Shown in pieces: positions 6,894 to 14,382 of a DNA stretch of 17,388 nucleotides (positions are counted from its first letter, which is position 1; every line of letters starts with the position of its first letter). Source of the DNA: Chloroflexota bacterium (GTDB lineage Bacteria; Chloroflexota; Dehalococcoidia; SAR202; UBA11138); the NCBI GenBank assembly GCA_022566975.1, contig JADFHV010000006.1, positions 1-17,388 of the forward strand, read 5' to 3'. The notes under the pieces were generated by a model. It saw only the letters and a program-made list of their open reading frames with translations. It did no database searches and was not told the DNA's origin. Both the position numbers and the translations under genes were made by a program.

Positions 6894-7592
6894 ATGAGAT
6901 TCGGGGTGCTGGTGTTCCCCGGGACGTGGAGTGACCGCGACTGCTTCCACGTTCTCAAGGAGGTCTTCCATCAGCCGGTCGATTACGTCTGGCACAAGGA
7001 GACCGATCTTTCGCCGTATGACTGTGTGGTCCTGCCCGGCGGCTTCTCCTACGGCGACTACCTGCGCGCGGGCGCTATTGCGCGCTTCTCGCCAGTGATG
7101 AGGGCCGTGGAGGAGTTCGCGGCCCAGGGGAAGCTCGTCCTCGGCATCTGCAACGGGTTCCAGATACTGTGTGAGGCCGGCCTGCTGCCCGGTGTGCTGA
7201 TGCGGAACTCCCACCTGCAGTTCCGGTGCCAGTGGGCGAACATCCGTGTCGAGAACGGCTCGACGGCCTTCACGAACGCCGCCGCCGAAGGCCGGGTGCT
7301 CCGTGTCCCTATCTCCCACGGTGAGGGGAACTATTTCGCCGACCCGGCCACCATCGAGACACTCGAGTCCGAAGGGCGCGTCGCTTTCCGCTACTGCTCG
7401 GCCGATGGGGACGTGACCGACGAGGCCAATCCCAACGGCTCGCTGAGGAACATCGCCGGCGTTATCAACGCCGAGGGAAACGTCTTGGGGATGATGCCGC
7501 ACCCCGAGCGGTGCTCGGAGGCTTCGATTGGCGGCACCGACGGCGCGTTCATCTTCGAGTCGATGATAAGGTCGTGGGTGCCGGTACCGTGA
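6894..7592 (+). CDS. purQ: FGAM synthetase glutaminase subunit PurQ
   Basis: This is the class I glutamine amidotransferase subunit of phosphoribosylformylglycinamidine synthetase. It releases ammonia from glutamine and passes it to PurL in the fourth step of purine synthesis. The protein has 232 residues. Visible signatures are [15 protein letters not shown] at the N-terminus, [19 protein letters not shown] (45-63), the nucleophile elbow GICNGFQ with Cys86, SHGEGNY (141-147), and MPHPER with His203 and Glu205 completing the triad. The start is seven bases after the yqeY stop; no other start in frame fits. Most small-type systems also need PurS, about 80 residues and usually adjacent, and I found none here. 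The next two genes are half-size transporters rather than purL. Confidence 0.96.
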   Translation: MRFGVLVFPGTWSDRDCFHVLKEVFHQPVDYVWHKETDLSPYDCVVLPGGFSYGDYLRAGAIARFSPVMRAVEEFAAQGKLVLGICNGFQILCEAGLLPGVLMRNSHLQFRCQWANIRVENGSTAFTNAAAEGRVLRVPISHGEGNYFADPATIETLESEGRVAFRYCSADGDVTDEANPNGSLRNIAGVINAEGNVLGMMPHPERCSEASIGGTDGAFIFESMIRSWVPVP

Positions 7593-7605
7593 GGGCGTCA
7601 GCCGG

Positions 7606-8028
7606 GTGTTAGAGGTCGCTCTCGGTCTTTCGGCGGCCCTGGGCTTCGGCTCGAGCGCCATCTTCGCCCGCCTGGGGCTGGAGCATATGCGCTCCACCAC
7701 CGGGACTCTGGCCTCACTGATCGTCGGCAGCATCGTCGCCATGGGCCTGGCTCTTGCCTTTCATTTCGACGAGATCTTCGCCCTGAGTAGCTTCGCCTTC
7801 GTCTGGTTCCTGCTCTCGGCGGCCATCAACTTTCCCTTGGGACGCTTGCTCAACTACACCGGTGTGAGCCTGGTAGGGGTGTCCAGGGCGACTCCCATTA
7901 TCGGGGCATCCCCGCTGTTCGCCATGGCTCTCGCCATAACCGTAGGTGGCGAGAGCATCAACGTTCCAATCTTTCTCGGGACAGTCTTCATAATCGGAGG
8001 GCTGGCACTGGTGCTGAGCCAGAGATGA
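7606..8028 (+). CDS. Half-size EamA/DMT-type transporter, first of a pair
   Basis: This is an integral membrane protein of 140 residues with about five hydrophobic helices (roughly 2-24, 36-55, 62-83, 86-113 and 120-138). It fits one EamA repeat of the drug/metabolite transporter superfamily. Typical features are the N-terminal ALGFGSSAIFARLGLE helix, and TPIIGASPLFAMALAITVGGE, which corresponds to the usual P-L-x-a-x-l-a stretch of the fourth helix. Most family members have ten helices in one chain. Here the second repeat is a separate gene that overlaps by ATGA (8025-8028), so the two products probably form a heterodimer. It starts with GTG at 7606; GAGGG lies ten bases upstream. The substrate is unknown. 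Its place inside the pur cluster might hint at a purine-related metabolite, but that is speculation. Confidence 0.8.
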   Translation: MLEVALGLSAALGFGSSAIFARLGLEHMRSTTGTLASLIVGSIVAMGLALAFHFDEIFALSSFAFVWFLLSAAINFPLGRLLNYTGVSLVGVSRATPIIGASPLFAMALAITVGGESINVPIFLGTVFIIGGLALVLSQR

Positions 8029-8489
8029 TCGAGACCCGGACCGCCAGACGGCGCATGGTCCTGGGGTATTTGGCGGCCCTCGGTGCGGCGGCCAGCTACG
8101 GGTCCGTGGCCCTGGTGGGCCGCAAGATCGTGGACGACTACTCGTCGCCAATGGTGGGGGCGGCCTTCTCACTGGTGCTGGGTGCCGGGATGGTTGTGGC
8201 CCTGTTCCACCGGGACGCCGTCGCGGACGCGCCACACGTGCCCCGGCGCGCGTGGGCCATGGTGGCCCTGGCGGGCTGTGCCTCGACCTGGGGGGTGAGC
8301 TTTTGGTTCCTTGCCCTGAGCAGGGCTCCGGTGGTGCTGGTGGCGCCGCTGGTGGGGACGAGTCCCCTGGTGTCTTTACTACTGGCGCACCTGTTCCTGC
8401 GGCGGCTGGAGAGGTTGACCTGGCGCACCGTCGCCGGCGCCATGCTGGTAGTCGGCGGTGTCGCGCTGATCACGATAGGGCGGCAGTGA
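8025..8489 (+). CDS. Half-size EamA/DMT-type transporter, second of a pair
   Basis: This membrane protein of 154 residues has about five helices. A basic N-terminus (ETRTARRR) comes first, then helices at about 13-33, 43-60, 76-98, 104-126 and 134-152. The family pattern appears in ALSRAPVVLVAPLVGTSPLVSLLLAHLFL (97-125), LTWRTVAGAMLVVGGVALITIG closes the unit, and YGSVALVGRKIV marks the first helix. The ATG lies within the stop of the first half-gene (ATGA), which predicts coupled translation and roughly equal amounts. Both halves carry a complete five-helix unit, so this looks like a genuine two-gene transporter and not a frameshifted single gene; the junction has a stop, a start and a new basic N-terminus. 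Substrate unknown. Confidence 0.8.
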   Translation: MIETRTARRRMVLGYLAALGAAASYGSVALVGRKIVDDYSSPMVGAAFSLVLGAGMVVALFHRDAVADAPHVPRRAWAMVALAGCASTWGVSFWFLALSRAPVVLVAPLVGTSPLVSLLLAHLFLRRLERLTWRTVAGAMLVVGGVALITIGRQ

Positions 8490-8543
8490 GTCCAAAAAAC
8501 AGATTTAAAACATGCCGATCTTGCTCGTAAATACAGCTAGAGG

Positions 8544-8567
8544 GCTGACAGCTGACCGCTGAAAGCT
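8544..8567. repeat. Short 7-bp tandem repeat before purL
   Basis: GCTGACA, GCTGACC, GCTGAAA and a final GCT follow in register. The array ends seven bases before the purL ATG, next to the likely ribosome-binding site TAAGGGAC. Confidence 0.6.
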
Positions 8568-8574
8568 AAGGGAC

Positions 8575-10788
8575 ATGACTGTATCCAAAGAAACGCTAGA
8601 CGAGCTGGCCCTCTCCGATCGGGAGTACGAGGCGATCGTCGAACGCCTCGGAAGGGAACCCAACCGCCTCGAGCTTGGCCTCTTCGGGTCGCTCTGGAGC
8701 GAGCACTGCGGTTACAAGCACTCCAAACCCCTGCTTGCGATGCTGGCGACCAAGAACAGCCGGGTGCTTGTGGAGCAGGGAGCCGAGAACGCGGGCGTCG
8801 TGGATATCGGAGACGGCCTCGCCGTCGTGTTCAAGATCGAGTCTCACAACCATCCCTCGGCCATCGAGCCCTATGAGGGCGCCGCGACCGGCGTGGGCGG
8901 CATCGTCCGAGACATCTTCGCCATGGGGGCGAGGCCCGTCGCGCTCCTCAACTCGCTGCGCTTCGGCCCGCTGACCGAGCCCCGGAACCGCTACCTGTTC
9001 GGCGGTGTCGTGGCTGGCATATCGGGCTACGGCAACTGCATCGGCGTCCCGGACGTGGGGGGCGAGATATTTTTCTCCAGCTCATACTCCGGAAATCCCC
9101 TCGTCAACGCCATGTGCGTGGGCGTCTTGCGTATCGAGGACATGGTCCTATCGACGACCGGCGGGCCGGGAAACCTGCTTATGCTGGTGGGTGCGGACAC
9201 GGGACGCGATGGGATCCACGGAGCATCGGGACTCGCGTCCCGCACCTTTGAGGAGGAGAGGGAGCTACGCCCTACCGTGCAGGTGGGCAACCCCTTCCTG
9301 GAGAAGGTCCTCATAGAGGCGTGCCTGGAGGTGGCAGGCCTCGAGTGCGTCGTTGGCGTCCAGGACCTGGGGGCCGCCGGGCTTACCAGCGCCGCGGTTG
9401 AGGCGGCTTCCAACGCCGGCTCGGGCGTGGAGATCGACGTCGCCCTGGTCCCGCGTCGTGACGAGGGGATGGACCCCTATGAGGTGATGCTCTCGGAGTC
9501 GCAGGAGCGGATGCTGGTCGTCGTCAAAGAGGGCCGGGAAGACGAGGTGAAGGCCGTCTTCGACAAGTGGGACCTGGACTCCACGGTCATCGGCAGGGTA
9601 ACCGACGATGGCATCGCCCGGGTGCTGGACGAAGGGCGGGTCGTCGGGGAGCTATCGGTCCGGCTTCTCACGGACCCGCCGCTGTACCGGCTCCAGGGGG
9701 TCAAGCCCGCGTTGCTTCAAGGGCTTCAGGACTACGACCTGGACCGTATCGAGCTGCCCCGGGAGTCCCCCGAGGACCTCCTGTTGAGGCTGCTGGCGGC
9801 GCCCAACATCGCCAGCAGGGAGTGGGTCTACCGTCAGTACGACCATCAGGTCCAGACCAATACGCTGGCGACGCCGGGCGGCGACGCGGCCGTGCTGCGG
9901 ATCAAGGGGAGCGGGAAGGGACTCGCTCTGGCCACCGACGGCAACGGGCGATACTGCTACCTCGACCCCTATGTCGGCGGGATGATAGCCGTGGCGGAGG
10001 CCTGTCGAAACGTCTCGTGTACCGGGGCGGAGCCGGTGGCGCTGACAGACTGTCTCAACTTCGGTAACCCGGAGCGGCCCGACGTCTACTACCAGCTGGA
10101 GGAGTGCATCAAAGGCATGGCCCGCGCCAGCGAGGCGCTGGGGGCACCCATCGTTAGCGGCAACGTGAGTCTGTACAACGAGACGCAGGGAGTCGGCATC
10201 TATCCAACGCCCGTTATAGGGGCTGTTGGCCTGCTGGAGGACGCTCGCCTCCACGTTGGGGTAGGGTTCCGGGATGCTGGAGACATCGTCGTGCTGCTGG
10301 GACGCTCAGGCGTCCACGGAGAGGCCTCCGAGCTGGCTGGAGCCGAGTATCTGGAGCTGGTCCATGGGCTGGTGGCGGGCCAGCCGAGCATCGACCTTGA
10401 GCTGGAGACCGCGGTCCAGCGGGTCTGCCGTCGGCTGGTCCGAGACCGACTCGTCCGGTCGGCGCACGACTGCTCTGATGGAGGACTGGCCGTTGCGCTG
10501 GCGGAGTGTTGTATCGCTGGAGCCCGGGGGTTCGTCGGCGAGTTGCCGTTGACCGGGCGCTGGGACGCGGCCCTGTTCGGGGAGGGCCAGTCACGGATCG
10601 TCGTATCGGTCGCCCCGTCGGACGTGGACGCGGTGGAGGAGATGTGCCGGGAGGAGGGAGTGCCCTGGGTGACGCTGGGTGCCACCGGTGGGACCTCGAT
10701 GACCATTCCCGGTCTCGTCGACGCGTCCCTTGAGGCGCTGGCCGACGCCTGGCGGAACGGCCTGGAGCGCGCCATCAGCGCTACGTAG
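8575..10788 (+). CDS. purL: FGAM synthetase large subunit PurL
   Basis: This is the ATP-dependent subunit that turns FGAR and ammonia into FGAM in purine synthesis. The protein has 737 residues, the small PurL type that works with separate PurQ and PurS. Key stretches are SLWSEHCGYKHSKPLL (39-54), the nucleotide/Mg region FKIESHNHPSAIEPYEGAATG (87-107), GVGGIVRDIFAMGARP (106-121), a mid-protein ATPGGDAAVLRIKG region starting the second half-repeat, and LNFGNPERP and HDCSDGGLAVALAE in the C-terminal half. Both AIRS-like halves are full length. ATG 8575 has a tight ribosome site (AAGGGAC). Eighty-five bases separate it from the transporter pair, with a heptad repeat in the gap. It is probably cotranscribed with purQ, though a separate weak promoter is possible. 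Confidence 0.97.
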   Translation: MTVSKETLDELALSDREYEAIVERLGREPNRLELGLFGSLWSEHCGYKHSKPLLAMLATKNSRVLVEQGAENAGVVDIGDGLAVVFKIESHNHPSAIEPYEGAATGVGGIVRDIFAMGARPVALLNSLRFGPLTEPRNRYLFGGVVAGISGYGNCIGVPDVGGEIFFSSSYSGNPLVNAMCVGVLRIEDMVLSTTGGPGNLLMLVGADTGRDGIHGASGLASRTFEEERELRPTVQVGNPFLEKVLIEACLEVAGLECVVGVQDLGAAGLTSAAVEAASNAGSGVEIDVALVPRRDEGMDPYEVMLSESQERMLVVVKEGREDEVKAVFDKWDLDSTVIGRVTDDGIARVLDEGRVVGELSVRLLTDPPLYRLQGVKPALLQGLQDYDLDRIELPRESPEDLLLRLLAAPNIASREWVYRQYDHQVQTNTLATPGGDAAVLRIKGSGKGLALATDGNGRYCYLDPYVGGMIAVAEACRNVSCTGAEPVALTDCLNFGNPERPDVYYQLEECIKGMARASEALGAPIVSGNVSLYNETQGVGIYPTPVIGAVGLLEDARLHVGVGFRDAGDIVVLLGRSGVHGEASELAGAEYLELVHGLVAGQPSIDLELETAVQRVCRRLVRDRLVRSAHDCSDGGLAVALAECCIAGARGFVGELPLTGRWDAALFGEGQSRIVVSVAPSDVDAVEEMCREEGVPWVTLGATGGTSMTIPGLVDASLEALADAWRNGLERAISAT

Positions 10789-10800
10789 ACGCCCGCCAGC

Positions 10801-10830
10801 TTGACAGTGGAATGACACGGATGCTAGATT
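10801..10830 (+). promoter_or_regulatory. Promoter for the FmdB-like gene and dtd
   Basis: TTGACA (10801-10806), an 18-base spacer and TAGATT (10825-10830) predict a start near 10837, which is the first arm of the palindrome at 10836-10860. Confidence 0.55.
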
Positions 10831-10835
10831 GGCTC

Positions 10836-10866
10836 TAGCAGTCGTGGCGCATGACTGCTATTGTTT
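10836..10866 (+). promoter_or_regulatory. 25-nt palindrome followed by TTGTTT: operator, attenuator or purL terminator
   Basis: TAGCAGTC (10836-10843) pairs perfectly with GACTGCTA (10853-10860). Inside, a G-U and two further pairs close the stem to an 11-pair hairpin with loop GCG. The T-rich run 10861-10866 follows. The palindrome covers the predicted transcription start of the next gene. Confidence 0.45.
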
Positions 10867-10886
10867 ATGTGCGAAAGGTGAGCCGT

Positions 10887-11243
10887 TTGCCGACGTACGA
10901 ATACGAGTGCAAGTCGTGCCATAACCGGTTTGAGATGAGGCAGAGCTTCTCGTCCGAGCCGGTCGCCACTTGCCCGGTCTGCATGAACGGCGCCAACCGC
11001 GTATTCCATGCCGTCCCTGTCGTGTTCAAGGGCAGCGGGTTCTACGTGAACGACTACGGCAAGGGCTCTCGAGTCGGCAGCGCAGCGGATGCCGACTCGT
11101 CCAAGAAGAAAGACGAGTCGGACTCGGGCGCCGACTCTAAGTCCGAAAGCACTTCCAAGTCCGAGACCAAGGCGGAGACTCAGTCAAAGCCCAAGTCGGA
11201 CGCCAAGTCGAAGACCGCAGCAGCCACGCCCAAGAGCGACTAG
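10887..11243 (+). CDS. FmdB-type zinc-ribbon protein with low-complexity tail
   Basis: This is a small protein of 118 residues. The N-terminal domain begins PTYEYECKSCHNRFE and has the four zinc-ribbon cysteines at 8, 11, 29 and 32 (CxxC...CPVC), the FmdB/CxxC regulatory-protein pattern. VVFKGSGFYVNDYG (46-58) ends the conserved part. Residues from about 65 onward are almost only Ser, Lys, Asp, Glu, Ala and Thr, probably disordered. I start at TTG 10887 because the family begins M-P-T-Y-E-Y and AAAGG lies eight bases upstream. An ATG at 10851 would add twelve residues, but it lies inside the palindrome and lacks a ribosome site. Family function is poorly known; regulation by zinc-dependent nucleic-acid or protein binding is often assumed. 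It is followed three bases later by dtd. Confidence 0.85.
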   Translation: MPTYEYECKSCHNRFEMRQSFSSEPVATCPVCMNGANRVFHAVPVVFKGSGFYVNDYGKGSRVGSAADADSSKKKDESDSGADSKSESTSKSETKAETQSKPKSDAKSKTAAATPKSD

Positions 11244-11246
11244 CGC

Positions 11247-11711
11247 GTGAGGGCGCTGGTCCAGAGGGTCTCGGACGGCTCCGTAACCGTCGACGACCAG
11301 GTCGTAGGCTCGATAGGCCCCGGTCTGCTCGTACTCCTGGGCATCTCCAGTGACGACTCCGAAGAGGACGCCCGCTATCTAGTAAGCAAGACCGTCAACC
11401 TGCGGATCTTCGCCGACGAGCAGGATAGATTCAACCGCTCGGCCCTCGAAACCGGGGCCGAGCTTCTTGTTGTGAGCCAATTCACCCTGTACGCCGATAC
11501 TCGCAAGGGCCGCCGTCCCAGCTTTACCCGGGCCGCTCCTCCCGAGCTAGCGGAGACGTTGTTCGAGAGCGCGGTGGGGATGTTCCGGGAATCGGGCCTG
11601 AAGGTCGAGGTTGGCCTCTTCCAGGCCCACATGATGGTATCCATCCGGAACGACGGCCCCGTCACCATCATGCTGGACTCCGCCGACAAGGAGCGCCCAA
11701 GGCGAGGATAG
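11247..11711 (+). CDS. dtd: D-aminoacyl-tRNA deacylase
   Basis: This enzyme hydrolyses D-amino acids, and glycine mischarged on tRNA-Ala, from tRNA and so protects translation quality. The protein has 154 residues; family members have about 145-150. Signatures: MRALVQRVSDGSVTVDD at the N-terminus, the active-site stretch SQFTLYADTRKGRRPSF (77-93), and the Gly-cisPro motif NDGPVT (135-140) that gives chiral selection. GTG 11247 is the family start (M-R-A-L-V-Q-R-V), three bases after the zinc-ribbon gene's stop, so the two share a transcript. No separate promoter is seen. The gene is convergent with the beta-propeller gene; the 69-base gap has no clear terminator hairpin. Confidence 0.96.
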   Translation: MRALVQRVSDGSVTVDDQVVGSIGPGLLVLLGISSDDSEEDARYLVSKTVNLRIFADEQDRFNRSALETGAELLVVSQFTLYADTRKGRRPSFTRAAPPELAETLFESAVGMFRESGLKVEVGLFQAHMMVSIRNDGPVTIMLDSADKERPRRG

Positions 11712-11780
11712 GGTTACGGTGGGTCAGTCCTCGTCGCACACGTCCGCCGGGTCGCCGCCTTTCTCTAGGCGCCCAGTCCC

Positions 11781-13106
11781 CTACCGCGGCGACCAGAACC
11801 CCAGTATCCCGTCCGCTATGACGAAGACGGCGGAGTTAGGCTCGGTATCGGCCACGATGATGTGGGAGCCGGTGTGGCCGGGATGTGAGCCCACGGAGGC
11901 GCTGGCGGCCTCGCCTCTCACGTTGCCGGAGAAGACCAGGAAGGCGCTGTCCGGCGACCATAGCAAGTGGGAGTAGGCGTACTGCTCGAAAAACTCGAAC
12001 ATCGTGAGCTGGTCCCTGGACGGCACAAAGTCCACAAGCCGCCAGGTGCCCTGGCTTTCCAGGTCCATGATCTTCCAGCGAAGAGCGCCGGATATGTCGG
12101 AGAGCGTGACGTAAGCGAGCCTGCCGCCATCGGGAGACCAGAAGTAGGCCAGGATGTTGTCGTTTATCGCCAGGGCCTCCGCCCCCTCGCCTCGAGGTAC
12201 CAGCGTCAGGTTGTCGTATAGGATGAGGTTGGACCCCTGGTAATTGATGAGGTCGACGGAGCGTCCCACAGCAAGATGGTCGCCGCTGGGAGACCAGAGG
12301 AACGCAGAGAAGGGCCTCAGGTTGGCGATCACCTGCACCGCATCCAGGCCCCCGGCCCGGACGTCGGTCGTGTAGAGCATAGTACCGGACGAGCCCACGC
12401 TCCCGGCAACGGTTATGCTCGTCCCGTCCGGCGTCCACGCCGGCACCCTATAGATTGAAGACTGGATCTCCAGGTCCCTGATCTCCACCTCCCCGAGGGT
12501 GCTGACCAGGAAATGGTCCGGCCCTCTGTGGACCGCTACGTGCTTGGAGTCCGGCGACCAGGAGGTCCAGAGGGGGCCCTGGTCCAGGAGCAACGTGGCC
12601 TCGAGCCCGTCGTAGAGGTTGTCCAGAAAGAGCGACAGCCCCCGCGAGGTCTGGGCTATGAACGTGAGGCTCCTGGCGTCGGGGGACCACATGGGATAGT
12701 GGACTACGCTCCTGTCCGCGGTGATGAAGGGGAATATCTCGCGCTCTCCAACATATATCTCGCCCACCTGGCCGGTGGCCATGTTGAAGGAGAAGAGGCT
12801 GACGTCCAGGTTCCCCTGGTCATCCTCCACAACCCCGGAGAAGACTAGCCGTCTGGCGTCGGGCGACCAGGTGGGCCACGTGTAGACCCCTTCCTGCGGG
12901 GAGATCTGACTCGGTTCCGAACCGTCTGGGTTCACGGAGCGGATCAGGCCGTCGAGCCCGACGTACACTATCCGGTTAACCCCCTCCTTCGGGGGCAGCG
13001 ACTCGCCGGACGCTCTTATGCCGCCCCGGCTCCCAAGCACCGCGATGATCACCATCAGCGCCGCCAGCGTCACCAGGCCGGCGTAGAGCCTCAATGAGCC
13101 AGCCAA
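11781..13106 (-). CDS. Membrane-anchored TolB-like beta-propeller protein
   Basis: This 441-residue protein has one N-terminal hydrophobic helix (about 8-26, LYAGLVTLAALMVIIAVLG) with no lipobox cysteine, so it is likely an anchored extracytoplasmic protein. The rest is built of about seven blades, each marked by a W-S/T-P-D/S element (WSPDARRLVFSG, WSPDARSLTFIA, WSPDSKHVAVHR, WTPDGTSITVAG, WSPSGDHLAVGR, WSPDGGRLAYVT, WSPDSAFLVFSG) plus a final FWSPR that probably closes the ring. This is the WD40-like/TolB (PD40) repeat. The partner or ligand is unknown; there are no tol-pal genes nearby, so a true TolB role is unlikely. The start is TTG 13106 with a strong AGGAGG eight bases upstream. A weak promoter (CTGACC, 19-base spacer, TATATG) lies before it. 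Confidence 0.85.
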   Translation of the reverse strand: MAGSLRLYAGLVTLAALMVIIAVLGSRGGIRASGESLPPKEGVNRIVYVGLDGLIRSVNPDGSEPSQISPQEGVYTWPTWSPDARRLVFSGVVEDDQGNLDVSLFSFNMATGQVGEIYVGEREIFPFITADRSVVHYPMWSPDARSLTFIAQTSRGLSLFLDNLYDGLEATLLLDQGPLWTSWSPDSKHVAVHRGPDHFLVSTLGEVEIRDLEIQSSIYRVPAWTPDGTSITVAGSVGSSGTMLYTTDVRAGGLDAVQVIANLRPFSAFLWSPSGDHLAVGRSVDLINYQGSNLILYDNLTLVPRGEGAEALAINDNILAYFWSPDGGRLAYVTLSDISGALRWKIMDLESQGTWRLVDFVPSRDQLTMFEFFEQYAYSHLLWSPDSAFLVFSGNVRGEAASASVGSHPGHTGSHIIVADTEPNSAVFVIADGILGFWSPR

Positions 13107-13235
13107 CTAGTCACCCTCCTAACAACAACCTCTTCTTGTACCGCGGCCTGAAGGCTACGACATATATGCCCCCGCTTTAGGCGAGGGTCAGGCCCAGTCT
13201 GTTTATTTCGGCTCCGTCGACAACGTGAGGCGTTG

Positions 13236-13297
13236 GGGGGAGTCCCGAGTCCCGGCTGGTCGGGACTCTGGCAGGGGCCTGGGGACATCCCCAGGAC
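13236..13297. repeat. Three-hairpin intergenic repeat, copy C (first two hairpins)
   Basis: GAGTCCCG (13247-13254) pairs with CGGGACTC (13261-13268), and CCTGGGG (13278-13284) pairs with CCCCAGG (13289-13295). The stretch from GGGGGAGTCC through GGGGCCTGGGG is nearly identical to 6310-6357. The third hairpin is absent or unrecognisable. The rest of the 297-base gap 13107-13403 shows only the beta-propeller gene's leader and a hairpin near the nadC end. Confidence 0.7.
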
Positions 13298-13377
13298 CAC
13301 CTGAGGGCGGGTGGATGGGAAAAACGACCATGAGTCTTGTGATGTCAACAGGGCGATTGGCTCTCGGTCCCCGGCCG

Positions 13378-13395
13378 GTGGCCCGCCCAGGCCAC
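13378..13395 (-). terminator. Hairpin after nadC, no U-tract
   Basis: GTGGCC (13378-13383) pairs with GGCCAC (13390-13395), nine bases beyond the nadC stop. No T-run follows on the minus strand, so intrinsic termination is doubtful. Confidence 0.25.
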
Positions 13396-13403
13396 AGCCA
13401 TCT

Positions 13404-14252
13404 CTACACCAGGTCCAGGCTCATGTCTAGGGCCTTCGCGGAGTGGGTCAGAGCGCCCACCGAGATGAGATCGACGCCCGTCTCCGCCACCGAGCGCACG
13501 GTTTCGAGGGTGATTCCCCCGGACGCCTCCGTCAGCGCTCGGCCCCGGGCCGTCCGCGCCGCCTCGGCCATCTCCGTAGGGTCCATGTTGTCCAGCAACA
13601 GCAGCTCGGCGCCGGCGTCCAGTGCCTCCGTCACCTGGTCCAGGTCCTCGACCTCCACTTCGACCCTCACGGTATGGGAGGCGTTGGCACGCGCCGTCTG
13701 GATGGTCTCGGTCAGGCTCAAGCCGCCTTGCCGCATGGCCTGGATGTGGTTGTCCTTTATCAGGATACCGTCTCCCAGGCTCTGGCGATGATTGTGGCCG
13801 CCCCCCATTCGCACCGCGTACTTGTCTAGGGAGCGCAGGCCCGGCGCGGTCTTCCGTGTGTCGATGATCCGGGCGTTGAGGCCCTCGACGGCCGACACGT
13901 ACCTGCTGGTCTCGGTGGCGATGCCGCTCATCCTCTGCAGGAAATTGAGAGCGGTCCTCTCGCTGCGAAGTATTGACGAGACCCGACCCTCGACGGAGCA
14001 TATCACATCGCCCGTGGTGATGGCTTCGCCGTCCCGGATGAGGATGTGGGTCCTCAGGCCGGGGTCGACTCTATTGAACACCGCGAGTGCGATGTCGACG
14101 CCGGCCAAGACGCCCGGCGCCTTGGCCAGGACCACGGCCCGGCCGGTGAGCTCGGGCGGGATGAGGGCGTCCGTCGTCGGATCGCCCAGGGAGAGGTCCT
14201 CCATCAGCGCCCGGTCTATCAGCGCCTCGATATCGGGCGTCATGGCGAGCAA
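13404..14252 (-). CDS. nadC: Quinolinate phosphoribosyltransferase (carboxylating)
   Basis: This enzyme makes nicotinate mononucleotide from quinolinate and PRPP with release of CO2, joining de novo synthesis to the shared NAD pathway. The protein has 282 residues, normal for NadC. Signatures are MEDLSLGDPTTDAL at the N-terminus, LRSERTALNFLQRMSGIAT (95-113), the PRPP/quinolinate-binding stretch DTRKTAPGLRSLDKYAVRMGGG-HNHR (131-156), LIKDNHI (164-170), the DNMDP element and a C-terminal SGGITLE region. I keep TTG 14252 as start because GGAGGT lies five bases upstream; an ATG three codons later is 15 bases from that site. It lies downstream of nadA on the same strand, across a 130-base structured gap. 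Confidence 0.96.
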   Translation of the reverse strand: MLAMTPDIEALIDRALMEDLSLGDPTTDALIPPELTGRAVVLAKAPGVLAGVDIALAVFNRVDPGLRTHILIRDGEAITTGDVICSVEGRVSSILRSERTALNFLQRMSGIATETSRYVSAVEGLNARIIDTRKTAPGLRSLDKYAVRMGGGHNHRQSLGDGILIKDNHIQAMRQGGLSLTETIQTARANASHTVRVEVEVEDLDQVTEALDAGAELLLLDNMDPTEMAEAARTARGRALTEASGGITLETVRSVAETGVDLISVGALTHSAKALDMSLDLV

Positions 14253-14295
14253 CGTGCACCTCCGTTGGACCGGTCTCTCCGCGCTCGAGAACAGT

Positions 14296-14338
14296 AGAGC
14301 CCATCTCCGGTGCCCGCCGGGCAGCCGAAATGGGCTCT
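14296..14338. repeat. Nested palindrome between nadA and nadC
   Basis: AGAGCCCAT (14296-14304) pairs perfectly with ATGGGCTCT (14330-14338). Within it TGCCCG-C-CGGGCA (14311-14323) forms a second perfect hairpin. No T-run follows on the minus strand, so it looks like an RNA processing or stability element or a mobile repeat rather than a terminator. Confidence 0.65.
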
Positions 14339-14345
14339 GGGCTTG

Positions 14346-14371
14346 CGGCTCTGCGACTTACGGCTCTGCGA
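14346..14371. repeat. 15-bp-period direct repeat after nadA
   Basis: CGGCTCTGCGA occurs at 14346-14356 and 14361-14371, separated by CTTA. It lies between the nadA stop and the nested palindrome. Confidence 0.6.
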
Positions 14372-14382
14372 AACGAGAGGGG

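Noticed and set aside
9652..10775. Antisense reading frames opposite purL (and similar ones opposite lspA, rluD, nadA and miaB)
   Set aside because: Composition is typical of reverse frames of high-GC3 genes, with no recognisable domain and no ribosome sites.
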